Below, one piece after another: positions 36,738-44,671 of a DNA stretch of 64,000 bases. Where the stretch lies: NCBI RefSeq assembly GCF_007830545.1, contig NZ_VLLF01000004.1:186001-250000 (forward strand), given 5' to 3'. This stretch comes from Roseibium hamelinense (GTDB lineage: Bacteria > Pseudomonadota > Alphaproteobacteria > Rhizobiales > Stappiaceae). The stretch's first letter is position 1; each line of letters begins with the position of its first letter. The notes beneath the pieces were generated by a model. It ran no database searches. It was not told where the DNA came from and worked only from the letters and a program-made list of their open reading frames with translations. The position numbers and the translations under genes were made by a program.

Positions 36738-37917
36738 GGACACCATGGCGGATTTGCAAGACCACGCTACAGGCGCGCATTTACAAGGACAAAAGCGACC
36801 TGCTGCAATCGAGGGCGAAACGCTGCTTTTGCCCGCTGAGGTCAGCATTGTTCTGCCGACCTTCAATGAAGCCGAAAACATCCCACCCCTGATCCGGGCA
36901 TTGGGCACGGCTCTGCAGGGCATCGCCTGGGAGGCGATTATTGTCGATGACAACTCGCCGGACGGAACTGCGGAAGTGGCCCGCAAGATAGGCAGGATGG
37001 ATCCGCGCGTCCGGGTCATTCAACGGTTTGGCCGCCGGGGGTTGAGCGGTGCCAGCATAGAGGGCATGCTCTCAAGTTCGGCGCCTTTCGTCGCCGTCAT
37101 GGATGCCGATCTGCAGCACGATGAAACCTTGCTTCCGAAAATGCTCGAACTGATCCGGGCAGGTGACACTGACCTGGTCGTGGCGAGCCGAAAGGCCGAG
37201 GGCGGTGCTGTTGGAGATGGTCTTTCGAAAATTCGCGCCTGGGGCTCGAATATCGCCAACAGCCTCGCTCAGAAACTGTTGCATGTCACGTTGACTGACC
37301 CCATGAGCGGTTTTTTTATGATCCGCCGTGAACGTGTTGAGGAGATCGCTCCAAAGCTATCTGTTCAGGGATTCAAGATCCTGCTTGATATTGTTTCGAC
37401 CGCCAAGGGCACTCTGCGCACCAAAGAAGTACCGTTTACCTTTCGTGAGCGCCAACACGGGGAAAGCAAGCTCGACACGCTCGTGACCTTTGACTATTTC
37501 GGCTTGTTGCTGGCGAAATATTTCGGAAACGTCATCTCCATTCGTTTTTTGATGTTCGGCATGGTTGGGGCGAGCGGCCTGTTCGTTCACCTCTTAGCTC
37601 TTCGCTTGTTTCTGGTTATGGGAGAGACGAGCTTTAACTTCGCGCAAACAGCTGCGTCTTTCGTGGCCATGACCTCGAATTTCGTCTTGAACAATCAACT
37701 GACTTACCGCGACCGGCGATTGCACGGCCTAGATGCACTGATCGGCCTTTTGACATTTTATGCGGTGTGTTCGGTCGGTGTTCTTGCGAATGTGGGTGTA
37801 GCCAATCTGATCTACCTTGATCCGTCCTACTGGTGGTTCGCGGGGGCTGCCGGGGCGATCATGGGAGCTGTTTGGAACTACGCTGCAAGCTCGGCGCTTA
37901 CCTGGCGCAAAACCTGA
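36736..37917 (+). CDS. GT2 glycosyltransferase fused to a GtrA membrane domain
   Basis: A 393-residue two-domain protein. Residues about 35-255 form a dolichol-phosphate-mannose-synthase-like GT2 domain, with VSIVLPTFNEAENIPPL, the nucleotide-sugar motif IIVDDNSPDGTAEVA, and MDADLQHDETLLPKM. Residues about 270-390 have four hydrophobic segments like GtrA flippases. Enzymes of this kind transfer a sugar to a polyprenyl phosphate and move it across the membrane. It starts a same-strand cluster of three genes. A downstream ATG at 36745 is a possible start. Confidence 0.9.
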   Translation: MDTMADLQDHATGAHLQGQKRPAAIEGETLLLPAEVSIVLPTFNEAENIPPLIRALGTALQGIAWEAIIVDDNSPDGTAEVARKIGRMDPRVRVIQRFGRRGLSGASIEGMLSSSAPFVAVMDADLQHDETLLPKMLELIRAGDTDLVVASRKAEGGAVGDGLSKIRAWGSNIANSLAQKLLHVTLTDPMSGFFMIRRERVEEIAPKLSVQGFKILLDIVSTAKGTLRTKEVPFTFRERQHGESKLDTLVTFDYFGLLLAKYFGNVISIRFLMFGMVGASGLFVHLLALRLFLVMGETSFNFAQTAASFVAMTSNFVLNNQLTYRDRRLHGLDALIGLLTFYAVCSVGVLANVGVANLIYLDPSYWWFAGAAGAIMGAVWNYAASSALTWRKT

Positions 37918-37927
37918 CGAGGCGCAT

Positions 37928-39430
37928 GTGCACAGCCGAAAATCTGATCCGGAATTGCCGCTTCATCTGCGGCCGGTCTTTCTGATTTGTCTCGTCCTTC
38001 TGCTGACTGTCTTGAAGCTTTGGGCGGCGTCTCAATCGCATTTCGTTGAAGACGAAGCCTATTACCGGCTTTGGGGGCTCAATCCGGCGCTGGGTTATTT
38101 TGACCATCCGCCCATGATCGGTTGGTGGATCTGGGCCGGGCAGCAGCTCTTTGGCGACACAGTGCTTGGGGTCCGGTTCTTTGTGGTGTTGTCGTCCGTT
38201 GTCGGATCGTTTTTTCTGTGGCGCACGGCTGTGCTTTTGTTCGATGAACAAACAGCCGGATGGGCCGTCCTATTTCTGAATGCCAGCGTGCTGGTGGGTG
38301 TTGGGGGAATTCTGGCAACGCCCGATGCGCCGTCCGTCTTGTTCTGGGGGTTGGCTCTGTGGGCTCTGGCCGAACTGGTCAATTCAGAGAACCCAATCTG
38401 GTGGCTGGCTGTTGGTCTGTTTGCCGGTCTTGGCGTGGTTTCAAAATACTCTGTCTTGTTTCTGGGAGCTGGAATTGTGCTCTGGATCCTGTGGGTACCT
38501 CGAAGCAGACGGTATTTTCTGAGCTGGCAGCTTTGGCTTGGCGGCGCGATTGCCGTGGCTGTAATGCTGCCGGTGATCTATTGGAATTATCTTCATGAGT
38601 GGGCGAGCTTTTACAAGCAGTTTGGCAGGGCAGGCAGCGGCGCGCTGACACTGAAATACATTCTTGAGTTTTTTGGCGGGCTGATAGGGCTGCTCAACCC
38701 CATCATTGGGATGCTGGCAGTCTTCGGATTCTGGAAAATGCTTCAGGGACTGAGGGCGCAAAAACCGGTAGAAGCACTGTTGCTTCTGACAATTCTTCCG
38801 TTCTTGATCTATCTTACTTACCATTCGCTGCATGCCCGTGTTCAGGCCAATTGGCCAGCGCCATTGTTCCCAACATTCGCGTTGCTGGCGGCTGCTTTCG
38901 TAGCTGGCGCATCGCGGGACATATGGCGTAAGGCAGGGGCAATTGGCGTGTCTCTTGGTCTTGCTATTGCCCTCTTGGTGCAAATACATGCCGTATATCC
39001 GCTGACTGGCGCGCCCGGCCGAAAGGACCCGACCTCGCAGCTGCGCGGCTGGCCGGAAATCGGCCGGACACTGGACCGGATCGCGCGTGACACAGGTGCG
39101 TCCTATGTGTTGACCAGCGGATATGGCCTGAATGGTCAAGTCGCCTTCCTCCTGAAAGACAGCCTCCCGACCTATCAGTTCAATGAGCGTATTCGCTACG
39201 TGATGGCGGAGCAGCCAGAGCGAGGGGGCTTTGAAAACACGGGACTTTACGTTGCCGAAGAGCGGCGCGATCGAAGTGACAGTCTTAAAGGCCGGTACCG
39301 AAGCGTTGTTGAGATTGCCCGCGTGCCAAGAACTGTTCGCGGCATCGAGCTGGAGAAACTGATTGTCTACGAAGTTAACGGCCTACGAGGTGAACCGTTG
39401 GACCCGGTGGTAACCAAGCCGCGAAAATGA
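37928..39430 (+). CDS. GT39/ArnT-type membrane glycosyltransferase
   Basis: A 500-residue polytopic protein with about 11 hydrophobic segments. The first luminal loop carries the acidic motif HFVEDEAYYRLWGLNPALGY (about residues 40-59), and the family motif YFDHPPMIGWWIW follows. This family (PMT/ArnT) uses a polyprenyl-phosphate sugar donor to glycosylate lipid A or another acceptor, which fits the upstream GT2-GtrA gene making such a donor. The start is a GTG at 37928, ten bases after the GT2 stop, with GAGG upstream. An ATG at 37817 would overlap the GT2 gene by 100 bases and is less likely. Confidence 0.87.
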   Translation: MHSRKSDPELPLHLRPVFLICLVLLLTVLKLWAASQSHFVEDEAYYRLWGLNPALGYFDHPPMIGWWIWAGQQLFGDTVLGVRFFVVLSSVVGSFFLWRTAVLLFDEQTAGWAVLFLNASVLVGVGGILATPDAPSVLFWGLALWALAELVNSENPIWWLAVGLFAGLGVVSKYSVLFLGAGIVLWILWVPRSRRYFLSWQLWLGGAIAVAVMLPVIYWNYLHEWASFYKQFGRAGSGALTLKYILEFFGGLIGLLNPIIGMLAVFGFWKMLQGLRAQKPVEALLLLTILPFLIYLTYHSLHARVQANWPAPLFPTFALLAAAFVAGASRDIWRKAGAIGVSLGLAIALLVQIHAVYPLTGAPGRKDPTSQLRGWPEIGRTLDRIARDTGASYVLTSGYGLNGQVAFLLKDSLPTYQFNERIRYVMAEQPERGGFENTGLYVAEERRDRSDSLKGRYRSVVEIARVPRTVRGIELEKLIVYEVNGLRGEPLDPVVTKPRK

Positions 39431-39519
39431 GCGAACTGCCCAAAATTGGGTGTTGAATTTTGAGGTCTGATGACGCAGGGATAGAAACGTGTTTAGATGG
39501 TAAAATCCCTGCGTCTTCC

Positions 39520-40317
39520 ATGAAACGTATCACCCTTGGTTCACTGGACTATGGCTTGTCTTTTGCGGTCGATCGTACATTACGCGATCTACTGGAGAAT
39601 GGGCGGCTAAGTGCCGTTTGCTGCGTCGTCGCCGGCGACTTATGGGCGCGTGAATTCAAGCCTTTGCAGGAAACTGTATTGCAAATGCGCCACAAGGCAC
39701 TTGTCGGGGTAACCCTTGCCCTAAGCGGCGATCGGGTGCGGCCGCTCAGTCCAGCTATGCGCGATGTGTATGGTGAAGAAATGCCGGGACCTGGCACTTG
39801 GGAACGGCGTGCCATGCTCCGGCTGTTGCCCGAAGAGCTGATTTCGGCGGAGGTGAGCGCTCAGCTTGCCCAGTTCGCACAGCGTTTCGGAAAGGGGCCG
39901 GACTTGATTGCGGTCCGCCACGGCCTTCTTGCCCGGCTCGGAATTGCCGGTATCGTTATGCAAGAAGTGGAAAAAGCGGGATTTGAAAGCACTCCAATGC
40001 TGGTCGCGCCGGTTGAGCCCGGTATGCAGGCGAGCCGCCTTGAGCGGCTTGCCAAAACACGCGGGTTTAAATGTCTGCGGAAAGGTCCGCCGTTACCAAC
40101 AACCGATCAGCCGGAAGAATTGCACCGCCTTTTGAAAAACCACTTTGACGGCTTGCCGGACATGACATTCGTTGCCAGCATACCCGGCAAGGCTGATGAC
40201 CGTTTACGACGCGAAGAACCTCGCGATAAAATCGCGATCCGCGAGTGTCAGCGTGAAGTTTTATCGAGCGGTCGCTTTTTTCGGACGCTGGATGAAAAAG
40301 ACGTGTTTTTGCATTAG
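39520..40317 (+). CDS. YdjC/ChbG/HpnK-like protein with degenerate metal site
   Basis: A 265-residue protein whose N-terminus RITLGSLDYGLSFAVDRTL and LSAVCCVVAGD correspond to the YdjC family, where ADDFG and a GxHLxL pattern bind the catalytic metal. Here the first metal Asp is replaced (SLDYG), the His of the second motif is absent (VGVTLALSG), and only one His remains of the third (AVRHGLLARLG). It therefore looks catalytically inactive or differently acting. In bacteria YdjC relatives deacetylate N-acetylated sugars, for example in hopanoid or chitobiose metabolism. It lies 89 bases after the GT39 gene. Start uncertain (TTG at 39460 is possible). Confidence 0.7.
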   Translation: MKRITLGSLDYGLSFAVDRTLRDLLENGRLSAVCCVVAGDLWAREFKPLQETVLQMRHKALVGVTLALSGDRVRPLSPAMRDVYGEEMPGPGTWERRAMLRLLPEELISAEVSAQLAQFAQRFGKGPDLIAVRHGLLARLGIAGIVMQEVEKAGFESTPMLVAPVEPGMQASRLERLAKTRGFKCLRKGPPLPTTDQPEELHRLLKNHFDGLPDMTFVASIPGKADDRLRREEPRDKIAIRECQREVLSSGRFFRTLDEKDVFLH

Positions 40318-40331
40318 GTTTGCGGCCACAA

Positions 40332-40370
40332 CGAAAAAACGGTTCCGGCGGGGGGCGGAACCGTTTTTCG
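40332..40370 (+). terminator. Strong terminator after the glycosyltransferase cluster
   Basis: CGAAAAAACGGTTCCG and CGGAACCGTTTTTCG form a long stem with an eight-base G-rich loop and a T-run in the right arm. It ends the three-gene cluster and may act in both directions. Confidence 0.9.
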
Positions 40371-40439
40371 TGGAGGTCAGAAGCGGTGGGGGTTTCCGCT
40401 TCCATGTTCTTTTATATAGGGCTAATTTGTTGTTCTGCA

Positions 40440-40455
40440 CGTGATGTGAGTCACA
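40440..40455 (+). promoter_or_regulatory. CRP-like binding site upstream of a Crp/Fnr gene
   Basis: The sequence CGTGA-TGTGAG-TCACA matches the CRP consensus TGTGA-N6-TCACA at nine of ten positions. It sits 59 bases upstream of the preferred start of the Crp/Fnr-family gene, so autoregulation is plausible. Confidence 0.5.
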
Positions 40456-40513
40456 GCCTTCGTTTTTGTGGGCTTTTGGCAAGACGTTCTTAACAGCTGC
40501 AAAGGGGCCGGAA

Positions 40514-41203
40514 TTGGCGAAAATTCAGGACTTTCTGCGAAATAGCTTCTCCTTGGAAGGCCTTTCGGAGGACTTGGCGCTGGAATTGTCCAAACTGGCC
40601 CGGCCGATGAAGATTTCAGCTGGCACGATCCTGTTTGAGACCGGCGATCCGGGAAACGGCTGTTACGCTGTGCTTGAGGGCTCCTTGAAGGTGTCTATCT
40701 TGTCGGTCGATGGAGACGAACAGTTGCTGGCGGTGCTCGGGCCGGGGGATCTTGTAGGCGAGTTGGCCCTTTTGGACGGCCGGCCAAGGTCCGCGACGGT
40801 CAGCGCGTTGAAGGAAGCCCAGCTTGCATTTGTCGACAAATCTGCTTTTGAGCGCTTTGCGGATCAAAATCCAGCCGTTTATCGCCACATGCTGTGCATC
40901 GTCGGCAAACGTTTGAGGCACGCCAATGATGTGCTGGCTGCACGCTCGTTCCTTCCGCTTCCTGGCAGGGTCGCGCAAACATTGCTTCAATTGTCCGATA
41001 CATTTGGCAAGACATTGGATGATGGTCGCGTCCTCATTCACTACAAACTGAGCCAGGCGGATATTGCGAATATGTCCGGTGCTGCGCGGGAAAATGTCAG
41101 CAGGGTTTTGAACGAGTGGAAACGGTGCGGTACGATCAGCCGCATCTCCGGCTATTATTGCCTTGAACAGCCGAAGGTTCTTGAGCAGGCGGCGACACTT
41201 TAA
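40514..41203 (+). CDS. Crp/Fnr-family transcriptional regulator
   Basis: A 229-residue protein with an N-terminal cyclic-nucleotide-binding-type beta-barrel (about residues 25-120, GDPGNGCYAVLEGSLKV and GDLVGELALLDGRPRSATV) and a C-terminal HTH (about 165-220, LSQADIANMSGAARENVSRV). The GELALLDGRPRSATV segment matches the cAMP pocket pattern of CRP, with Arg and Thr/Ser-like residues. No Fnr-type Cys cluster is visible. The start is a TTG with AAGGGG upstream; a GTG at 40466 is an alternative. It is convergent with an Rrf2 gene, 11 bases apart. Confidence 0.88.
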   Translation: MAKIQDFLRNSFSLEGLSEDLALELSKLARPMKISAGTILFETGDPGNGCYAVLEGSLKVSILSVDGDEQLLAVLGPGDLVGELALLDGRPRSATVSALKEAQLAFVDKSAFERFADQNPAVYRHMLCIVGKRLRHANDVLAARSFLPLPGRVAQTLLQLSDTFGKTLDDGRVLIHYKLSQADIANMSGAARENVSRVLNEWKRCGTISRISGYYCLEQPKVLEQAATL

Positions 41204-41214
41204 AAGTGGTCAGG

Positions 41215-41658
41215 CTATCTGGCGAATGTGCGTTGAATTCTGCGGGGATCTGGTTTCCCCGTAGATCCAAGGATTTCGCGGAGCGTCCTGGAATTCAGGC
41301 TGTCGATAAACGCCTCTGCCGCTTGCGCCATTGCGCCCTTTAGGCCGCACCTGGGTAAAAACACACAGTCGGACGGTGCGGTCTTAAGGCAAGCGACGAC
41401 CCCCATATCAGGCTCGATTACGCGGACCACCTCGCCAAGTCTTATGTCCTGCGGGGATATGGCAAGCCGGATTCCGCCGCCGCGTCCGCGTGTTGTTTCT
41501 ACAAAACCGGCCTTTGCGAGCTGCGCAACGATTTTCATGACGTGGGACTTTGCTAGTCCGAGAGCCGCGGCCAGCTTGTCGACCGTCTGTGGCTCAGAGG
41601 TCTGGCCCAGAAACATAAGAATTCTCAAGGCAAAATCACTTGCTTGGCTCAAACGCAT
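41215..41658 (-). CDS. Rrf2-family regulator, NsrR-like
   Basis: A 147-residue winged-helix regulator. The Rrf2 HTH is at residues 1-60 (SQASDFALRILMFLGQ and AKSHVMKIVAQLAKAGFVET). Three Cys residues follow in ACLKTAPSDCVFLPRC (about residues 90-105), a C-x7-C-x5-C arrangement like that of NsrR, which binds an Fe-S cluster and senses nitric oxide. It is divergent from a truncated haemoglobin gene. Specific identity as NsrR is inferred; IscR or RirA alternatives are less likely given the neighbour. Confidence 0.85.
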   Translation of the reverse strand: MRLSQASDFALRILMFLGQTSEPQTVDKLAAALGLAKSHVMKIVAQLAKAGFVETTRGRGGGIRLAISPQDIRLGEVVRVIEPDMGVVACLKTAPSDCVFLPRCGLKGAMAQAAEAFIDSLNSRTLREILGSTGKPDPRRIQRTFAR

Positions 41659-41670
41659 GTGGCGATCCTA

Positions 41671-41738
41671 AATCATTCATTTTGTATATTGATTTTAAGA
41701 CGCCTTGATGCGATATAAAAGATGCAAATCAAATGAAT
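41671..41738. promoter_or_regulatory. Candidate Rrf2 operator region between divergent genes
   Basis: The 94-base gap between the Rrf2 and haemoglobin genes contains ATTCATTT (41675-41682) and its inverse AAATGAAT (about 41730-41737), as well as AATCA and TGATT arms (41671 and 41690). Inverted AT-rich repeats of this type resemble NsrR/Rrf2 sites, but no exact consensus match is claimed. Confidence 0.35.
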
Positions 41739-41752
41739 GTTTGGAGGGGCGG

Positions 41753-42247
41753 ATGGCCCAGGCAAATACGAGCCTCACAAAAGGACAGACACAGGAGCCG
41801 GATAGAAAAAGGACGCAGTTTTCGGCAGTAGACGAAGCCGCGATTGCGGTGCTGGTTGAAGAATTTTACCGGACGGTCCGAAGAGATCCGCGGCTCGGTG
41901 AGATCTTTGAACGCCGCCTTGCCGGCAAGTGGGATGAACATCAAGGTAAAATGCAGTTGTTCTGGCAGTCGGTGCTTTTAAAAAATGGTGTTTACAAGGG
42001 AAAGCCCGTCCCCGCGCACTTGAAGCAGAAAGAACTGGTCGGCGATGACTATGCGCTTTGGTTGGATGTGTTTCGGGCCGTGGTGTCCGGATTGTTTGAA
42101 GAACAGCCTGCTGCCGAAATCATAGGCCGAGCGGAGCGAATTGCCCAGAGCCTCTGGCTTGCATCCTTTGGTGTTGCCGGTTCACAGCCGCCTGCTGCAT
42201 TGACGTCAGACGCTCATGCTTGGGGGGGCGGGTCATGCTTGAGATAA
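41753..42247 (+). CDS. Truncated haemoglobin (group III-like)
   Basis: A 164-residue globin. The proposed distal region is FYRTVRRDPRLGEIFERRL, and the proximal His is probably in DEHQGKMQLFWQSVLL, preceding the long F/G-helix region. The size, about 130 residues of core plus short ends, fits trHb3 better than trHb1 or trHb2. Such globins bind O2 or NO and are often induced by nitric oxide. The ATG at 41753 has GGAGGGGCGG upstream. The C-terminal end overlaps the next small membrane gene by 13 bases. It is divergent from an NsrR-like gene, so NO control is inferred. Confidence 0.78.
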   Translation: MAQANTSLTKGQTQEPDRKRTQFSAVDEAAIAVLVEEFYRTVRRDPRLGEIFERRLAGKWDEHQGKMQLFWQSVLLKNGVYKGKPVPAHLKQKELVGDDYALWLDVFRAVVSGLFEEQPAAEIIGRAERIAQSLWLASFGVAGSQPPAALTSDAHAWGGGSCLR

Positions 42248-42453
42248 TTGTCATCGGCGCTGAGGCCCTTGTTGTTATTTGGTTCGCCGTTTTCATGACC
42301 ATGATCATGTCGATGTATCTGGATTCCCGCGGCATGAAGCAACCGGTGCTGACAGGGGCAGGGCGCCTATTGGTACTTAATGCCAAGTTTGCTTTCATCG
42401 TCGGCATGGTCGCGCTCGCCGCTCTGACAGTCTGGGAAGTCACCAACGCATAG
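42235..42453 (+). CDS. 72-residue membrane protein of the haemoglobin operon
   Basis: A small protein with two hydrophobic segments: EIIVIGAEALVVIWFAVFMT (about residues 3-22) and KFAFIVGMVALAALTVWEV (about 51-69). A short polar loop DSRGMKQP lies between. It overlaps the haemoglobin stop by 13 bases, so translational coupling is likely. No family recognised. It probably lies in the inner membrane. Confidence 0.7.
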   Translation: MLEIIVIGAEALVVIWFAVFMTMIMSMYLDSRGMKQPVLTGAGRLLVLNAKFAFIVGMVALAALTVWEVTNA

Positions 42454-42469
42454 CTGGAAGGAGTGATCC

Positions 42470-42574
42470 ATGCCGAAAATGCCAAAACTCGCACGATATC
42501 TCCCGGTTCTCTTAATTTGGGTGGCAGCGCCCATGCCGCTTTGGATCGCTTTGCTTATGTGGCCATTCTTCTGA
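42470..42574 (+). CDS. 34-residue hydrophobic microprotein
   Basis: A very short gene with a textbook ribosome site GAAGGAG six bases before its ATG, located 16 bases after the 72-residue membrane gene. The peptide begins MPKMPKLARYLPVLLIWVAA and continues with a hydrophobic tail ending in WPFF. It has a positive N-terminus and one transmembrane segment. It is too short for normal ORF calling. The close spacing and good ribosome site argue for translation; function unknown. Confidence 0.55.
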   Translation: MPKMPKLARYLPVLLIWVAAPMPLWIALLMWPFF

Positions 42575-42639
42575 TTTCATGTCTTTTCCAACGGCAAAAC
42601 CACCGCTAAGGTCGCGGGTGCAAGCGGAAGGGACTGATT

Positions 42640-43035
42640 TTGAACGAAGATGCACCGAGCGGCGAACTTACCCTTAGAACAATGGCCATGCCGGCCGACA
42701 CCAATGCTGCCGGCGACATATTTGGTGGCTGGGTTTTATCACAGATGGACCTGGCCGGCGGGATCGCGGCGGGGCAACGGGCCGGGGGGCGTGTTGTAAC
42801 GATCGCGGTCGACAAAATGAAGTTCATCCGGCCGGTTCATGTCGGAGACGTCTTGTGCGTCTACAGCAGCGTCGGCCGGGTTGGGACGTCTTCTATGGAG
42901 ATCCGCCTGGAGGCTTGGGCGTTGCGACATCGTTACGGCCAGCGTGAAAAGGTGACCGAGGCCACCTTCACGATGGTGGCAGTCGATGACGAAGGCCGTC
43001 CCAGGCCGGTGCCCAAAGAAGGGGTTAAGCCGTAG
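42640..43035 (+). CDS. Acyl-CoA thioesterase (YciA-like hotdog fold)
   Basis: A 131-residue hotdog-fold enzyme hydrolysing acyl-CoA. The motif MPADTNAAGDIFGGWVLSQM (about residues 17-36) contains the catalytic Asp-region sequence of the YciA/BACH group. Length matches. The start is a TTG at 42640 preceded by GGAAGGGACTGATT, an unusual start. It lies 65 bases after the microprotein gene on the same strand. It overlaps the end of a reverse-strand small gene by 11 bases. Confidence 0.88.
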   Translation: MNEDAPSGELTLRTMAMPADTNAAGDIFGGWVLSQMDLAGGIAAGQRAGGRVVTIAVDKMKFIRPVHVGDVLCVYSSVGRVGTSSMEIRLEAWALRHRYGQREKVTEATFTMVAVDDEGRPRPVPKEGVKP

Positions 43036-43345
43036 CTGAGCGTTTTGGGCGGCGACGGTTGATGATGTCAGCGAACAAGGCTTCATCAACAACACAGGTG
43101 CAGCCGCTCGACCATAATTTCATTAGCAGTTTTAGCCGGTCGCGACGCTGTTGTTCCGTCAGAGGCGGCAAGTGTCTGGGTAGACCACCAAAAATTCTCA
43201 AATGGTCTATGCGGGCAAGCACGCAGTCTTCTGCTGCTGCTTCCCAGGCGCGCTGGCGGTCGATGTCTTCTTGCATACCTGCAATCTGGACAAACTTCTC
43301 CTCGGCCAATAGCGCTGCCTTTCCTGCGACTGAACCTTGATACAA
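43025..43345 (-). CDS. Small protein of unknown function with TTG start
   Basis: A 106-residue ORF beginning with TTG, five bases after a strong AAGGAGGA ribosome site, which argues that it is real. The sequence is mainly helical and basic, with a Trp-Ser-Ser-Gly-Cys-Thr-Cys segment (CTC pattern) near residue 83. No family recognised. It converges on the thioesterase gene with an 11-base overlap. Confidence 0.55.
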   Translation of the reverse strand: MYQGSVAGKAALLAEEKFVQIAGMQEDIDRQRAWEAAAEDCVLARIDHLRIFGGLPRHLPPLTEQQRRDRLKLLMKLWSSGCTCVVDEALFADIINRRRPKRSATA

Positions 43346-43610
43346 TTAATCCTCCTTCGGTTTCCCGAGGAGGACTGGCGCAACTGAAAACGTACCGCTT
43401 GGTTGCTGACAACGTATGTAACACGAGCCAGCCGCATCCCCGTTTGCGGAAACCACCTTGCCCGGAAAGCAGGTTGGCGAGGGCGCCAGCCCTTCTCTTG
43501 ATGAGTTGCGCGTTATGCCATGTCAGGATCAGCAAGGCAACCGGCCGACCACGACTTTATAGCGGCAGGCCGGTAAGCCGCGGTCTTTCTCAGATGGACC
43601 AGACCGCCAG

Positions 43611-44615
43611 TCAGCTCGGGTTACTGACCTTCACAACCAGTTTGCCCTTGTTTGTGCCGGCAAAGAGTTTGCCAAAAGCGGATGCGGCGTTCTCCAGTCC
43701 TTCAACGACATCAAGGCGGTAGGTCAGCTTTCCGGCCTGCATGAGTTTGCCGAGTTCGGCAAAAATCGACGGGTACTCGTCAAAGTGATCCGTCATGACA
43801 AATCCCTTAAAAGTGAGCCGCCGCCGTACGATGGCTGTCATATCCGGATATTCATCAGGCCGGTCACCGTTATAAACGGAAATAAATCCGCAAAAAATCA
43901 TCCGCCCAAATGCCTTCATGTGGCGGAGCGCTGCGGCAAATGGCTTGCCGCCGACATTTTCAAAATGCAGGTCGAGGCCGTCGGGGGCGAATTCTGCCAA
44001 ACCCTTGTCGAGGTCATCTGTCTTGTAGTTCAGAGCCGCGTCGAACCCCAGCTCATTGATCAGCCAAGCACATTTTTCATCTGTTCCAGCGATGCCGATG
44101 ACGCGAAGACCGAGCGCTTTACCGATTTGTCCGACGAGCGATCCTACGGATCCGGCGGCACCGGTTACACAAAGCGTCTCACCGGCCTTGGGCTGTCCTT
44201 CTTTGACAAGTCCGTGATAGGCGGTTGCTCCTGCCAGCCCAAGAATACCCATATAGTCTTCCATGGCTGCCGTTTTAGGAACGACATTCATGGCACCGGG
44301 TGCGATATCCAGCCACTCGGTCCAGCCGGTGAAACCTGAAACCCAGTCCCCGGGTTTGAAAGCGTCCGATTTACTCTCTTCGACGATACCAACGCCAAGT
44401 GCACGCATGGTGTCACCGATAGGAACCGGCGGAACATAGGATTTGGTATCGGCCGAAACCCAGCCACGCATGGCAGGATCAAGAGAGACATAAACAACCC
44501 GCACGCGGGCTTTACCATTTTCAAGAGCGGTCAGTTCTTCATCGACCCGGTCAAAATGCTCGGGCCCAAGCGCACCTTCTGGGCGGGTTTTTAGTGTGTA
44601 GCGGAGGTTTCTCAT
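43611..44615 (-). CDS. NADP-dependent MDR reductase (CurA/alkenal-reductase type)
   Basis: A 334-residue medium-chain dehydrogenase/reductase without the zinc ligands of alcohol dehydrogenases. The NADP-binding fold has CVTGAAGSVGSLVGQIGKAL (about residues 148-167). The N-terminal catalytic domain contains DPAMRGWVSADTKSYVPP, typical of leukotriene B4 12-hydroxydehydrogenase/curcumin reductase relatives. It probably reduces alkenals or alkenones with NADPH. The start is the ATG at 44615 (MRNLRYTLKTRPEG); a TTG at 44633 is less likely. Monocistronic. Confidence 0.9.
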   Translation of the reverse strand: MRNLRYTLKTRPEGALGPEHFDRVDEELTALENGKARVRVVYVSLDPAMRGWVSADTKSYVPPVPIGDTMRALGVGIVEESKSDAFKPGDWVSGFTGWTEWLDIAPGAMNVVPKTAAMEDYMGILGLAGATAYHGLVKEGQPKAGETLCVTGAAGSVGSLVGQIGKALGLRVIGIAGTDEKCAWLINELGFDAALNYKTDDLDKGLAEFAPDGLDLHFENVGGKPFAAALRHMKAFGRMIFCGFISVYNGDRPDEYPDMTAIVRRRLTFKGFVMTDHFDEYPSIFAELGKLMQAGKLTYRLDVVEGLENAASAFGKLFAGTNKGKLVVKVSNPS

Positions 44616-44671
44616 GAAAAAGGCCTTGTCCAAGCGATGGTTTGTTTAAAAAAGGGACCTACAGAAGGCCG

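Noticed and set aside
37817-37927. Longer N-terminus for the GT39-type protein
   Set aside because: It would overlap the upstream glycosyltransferase by 100 bases, and a GTG at 37928 has a better ribosome site.
41683-41752. Fnr-type box upstream of the haemoglobin gene
   Set aside because: TTGAT-GCGA-TATAA has only one good half-site.
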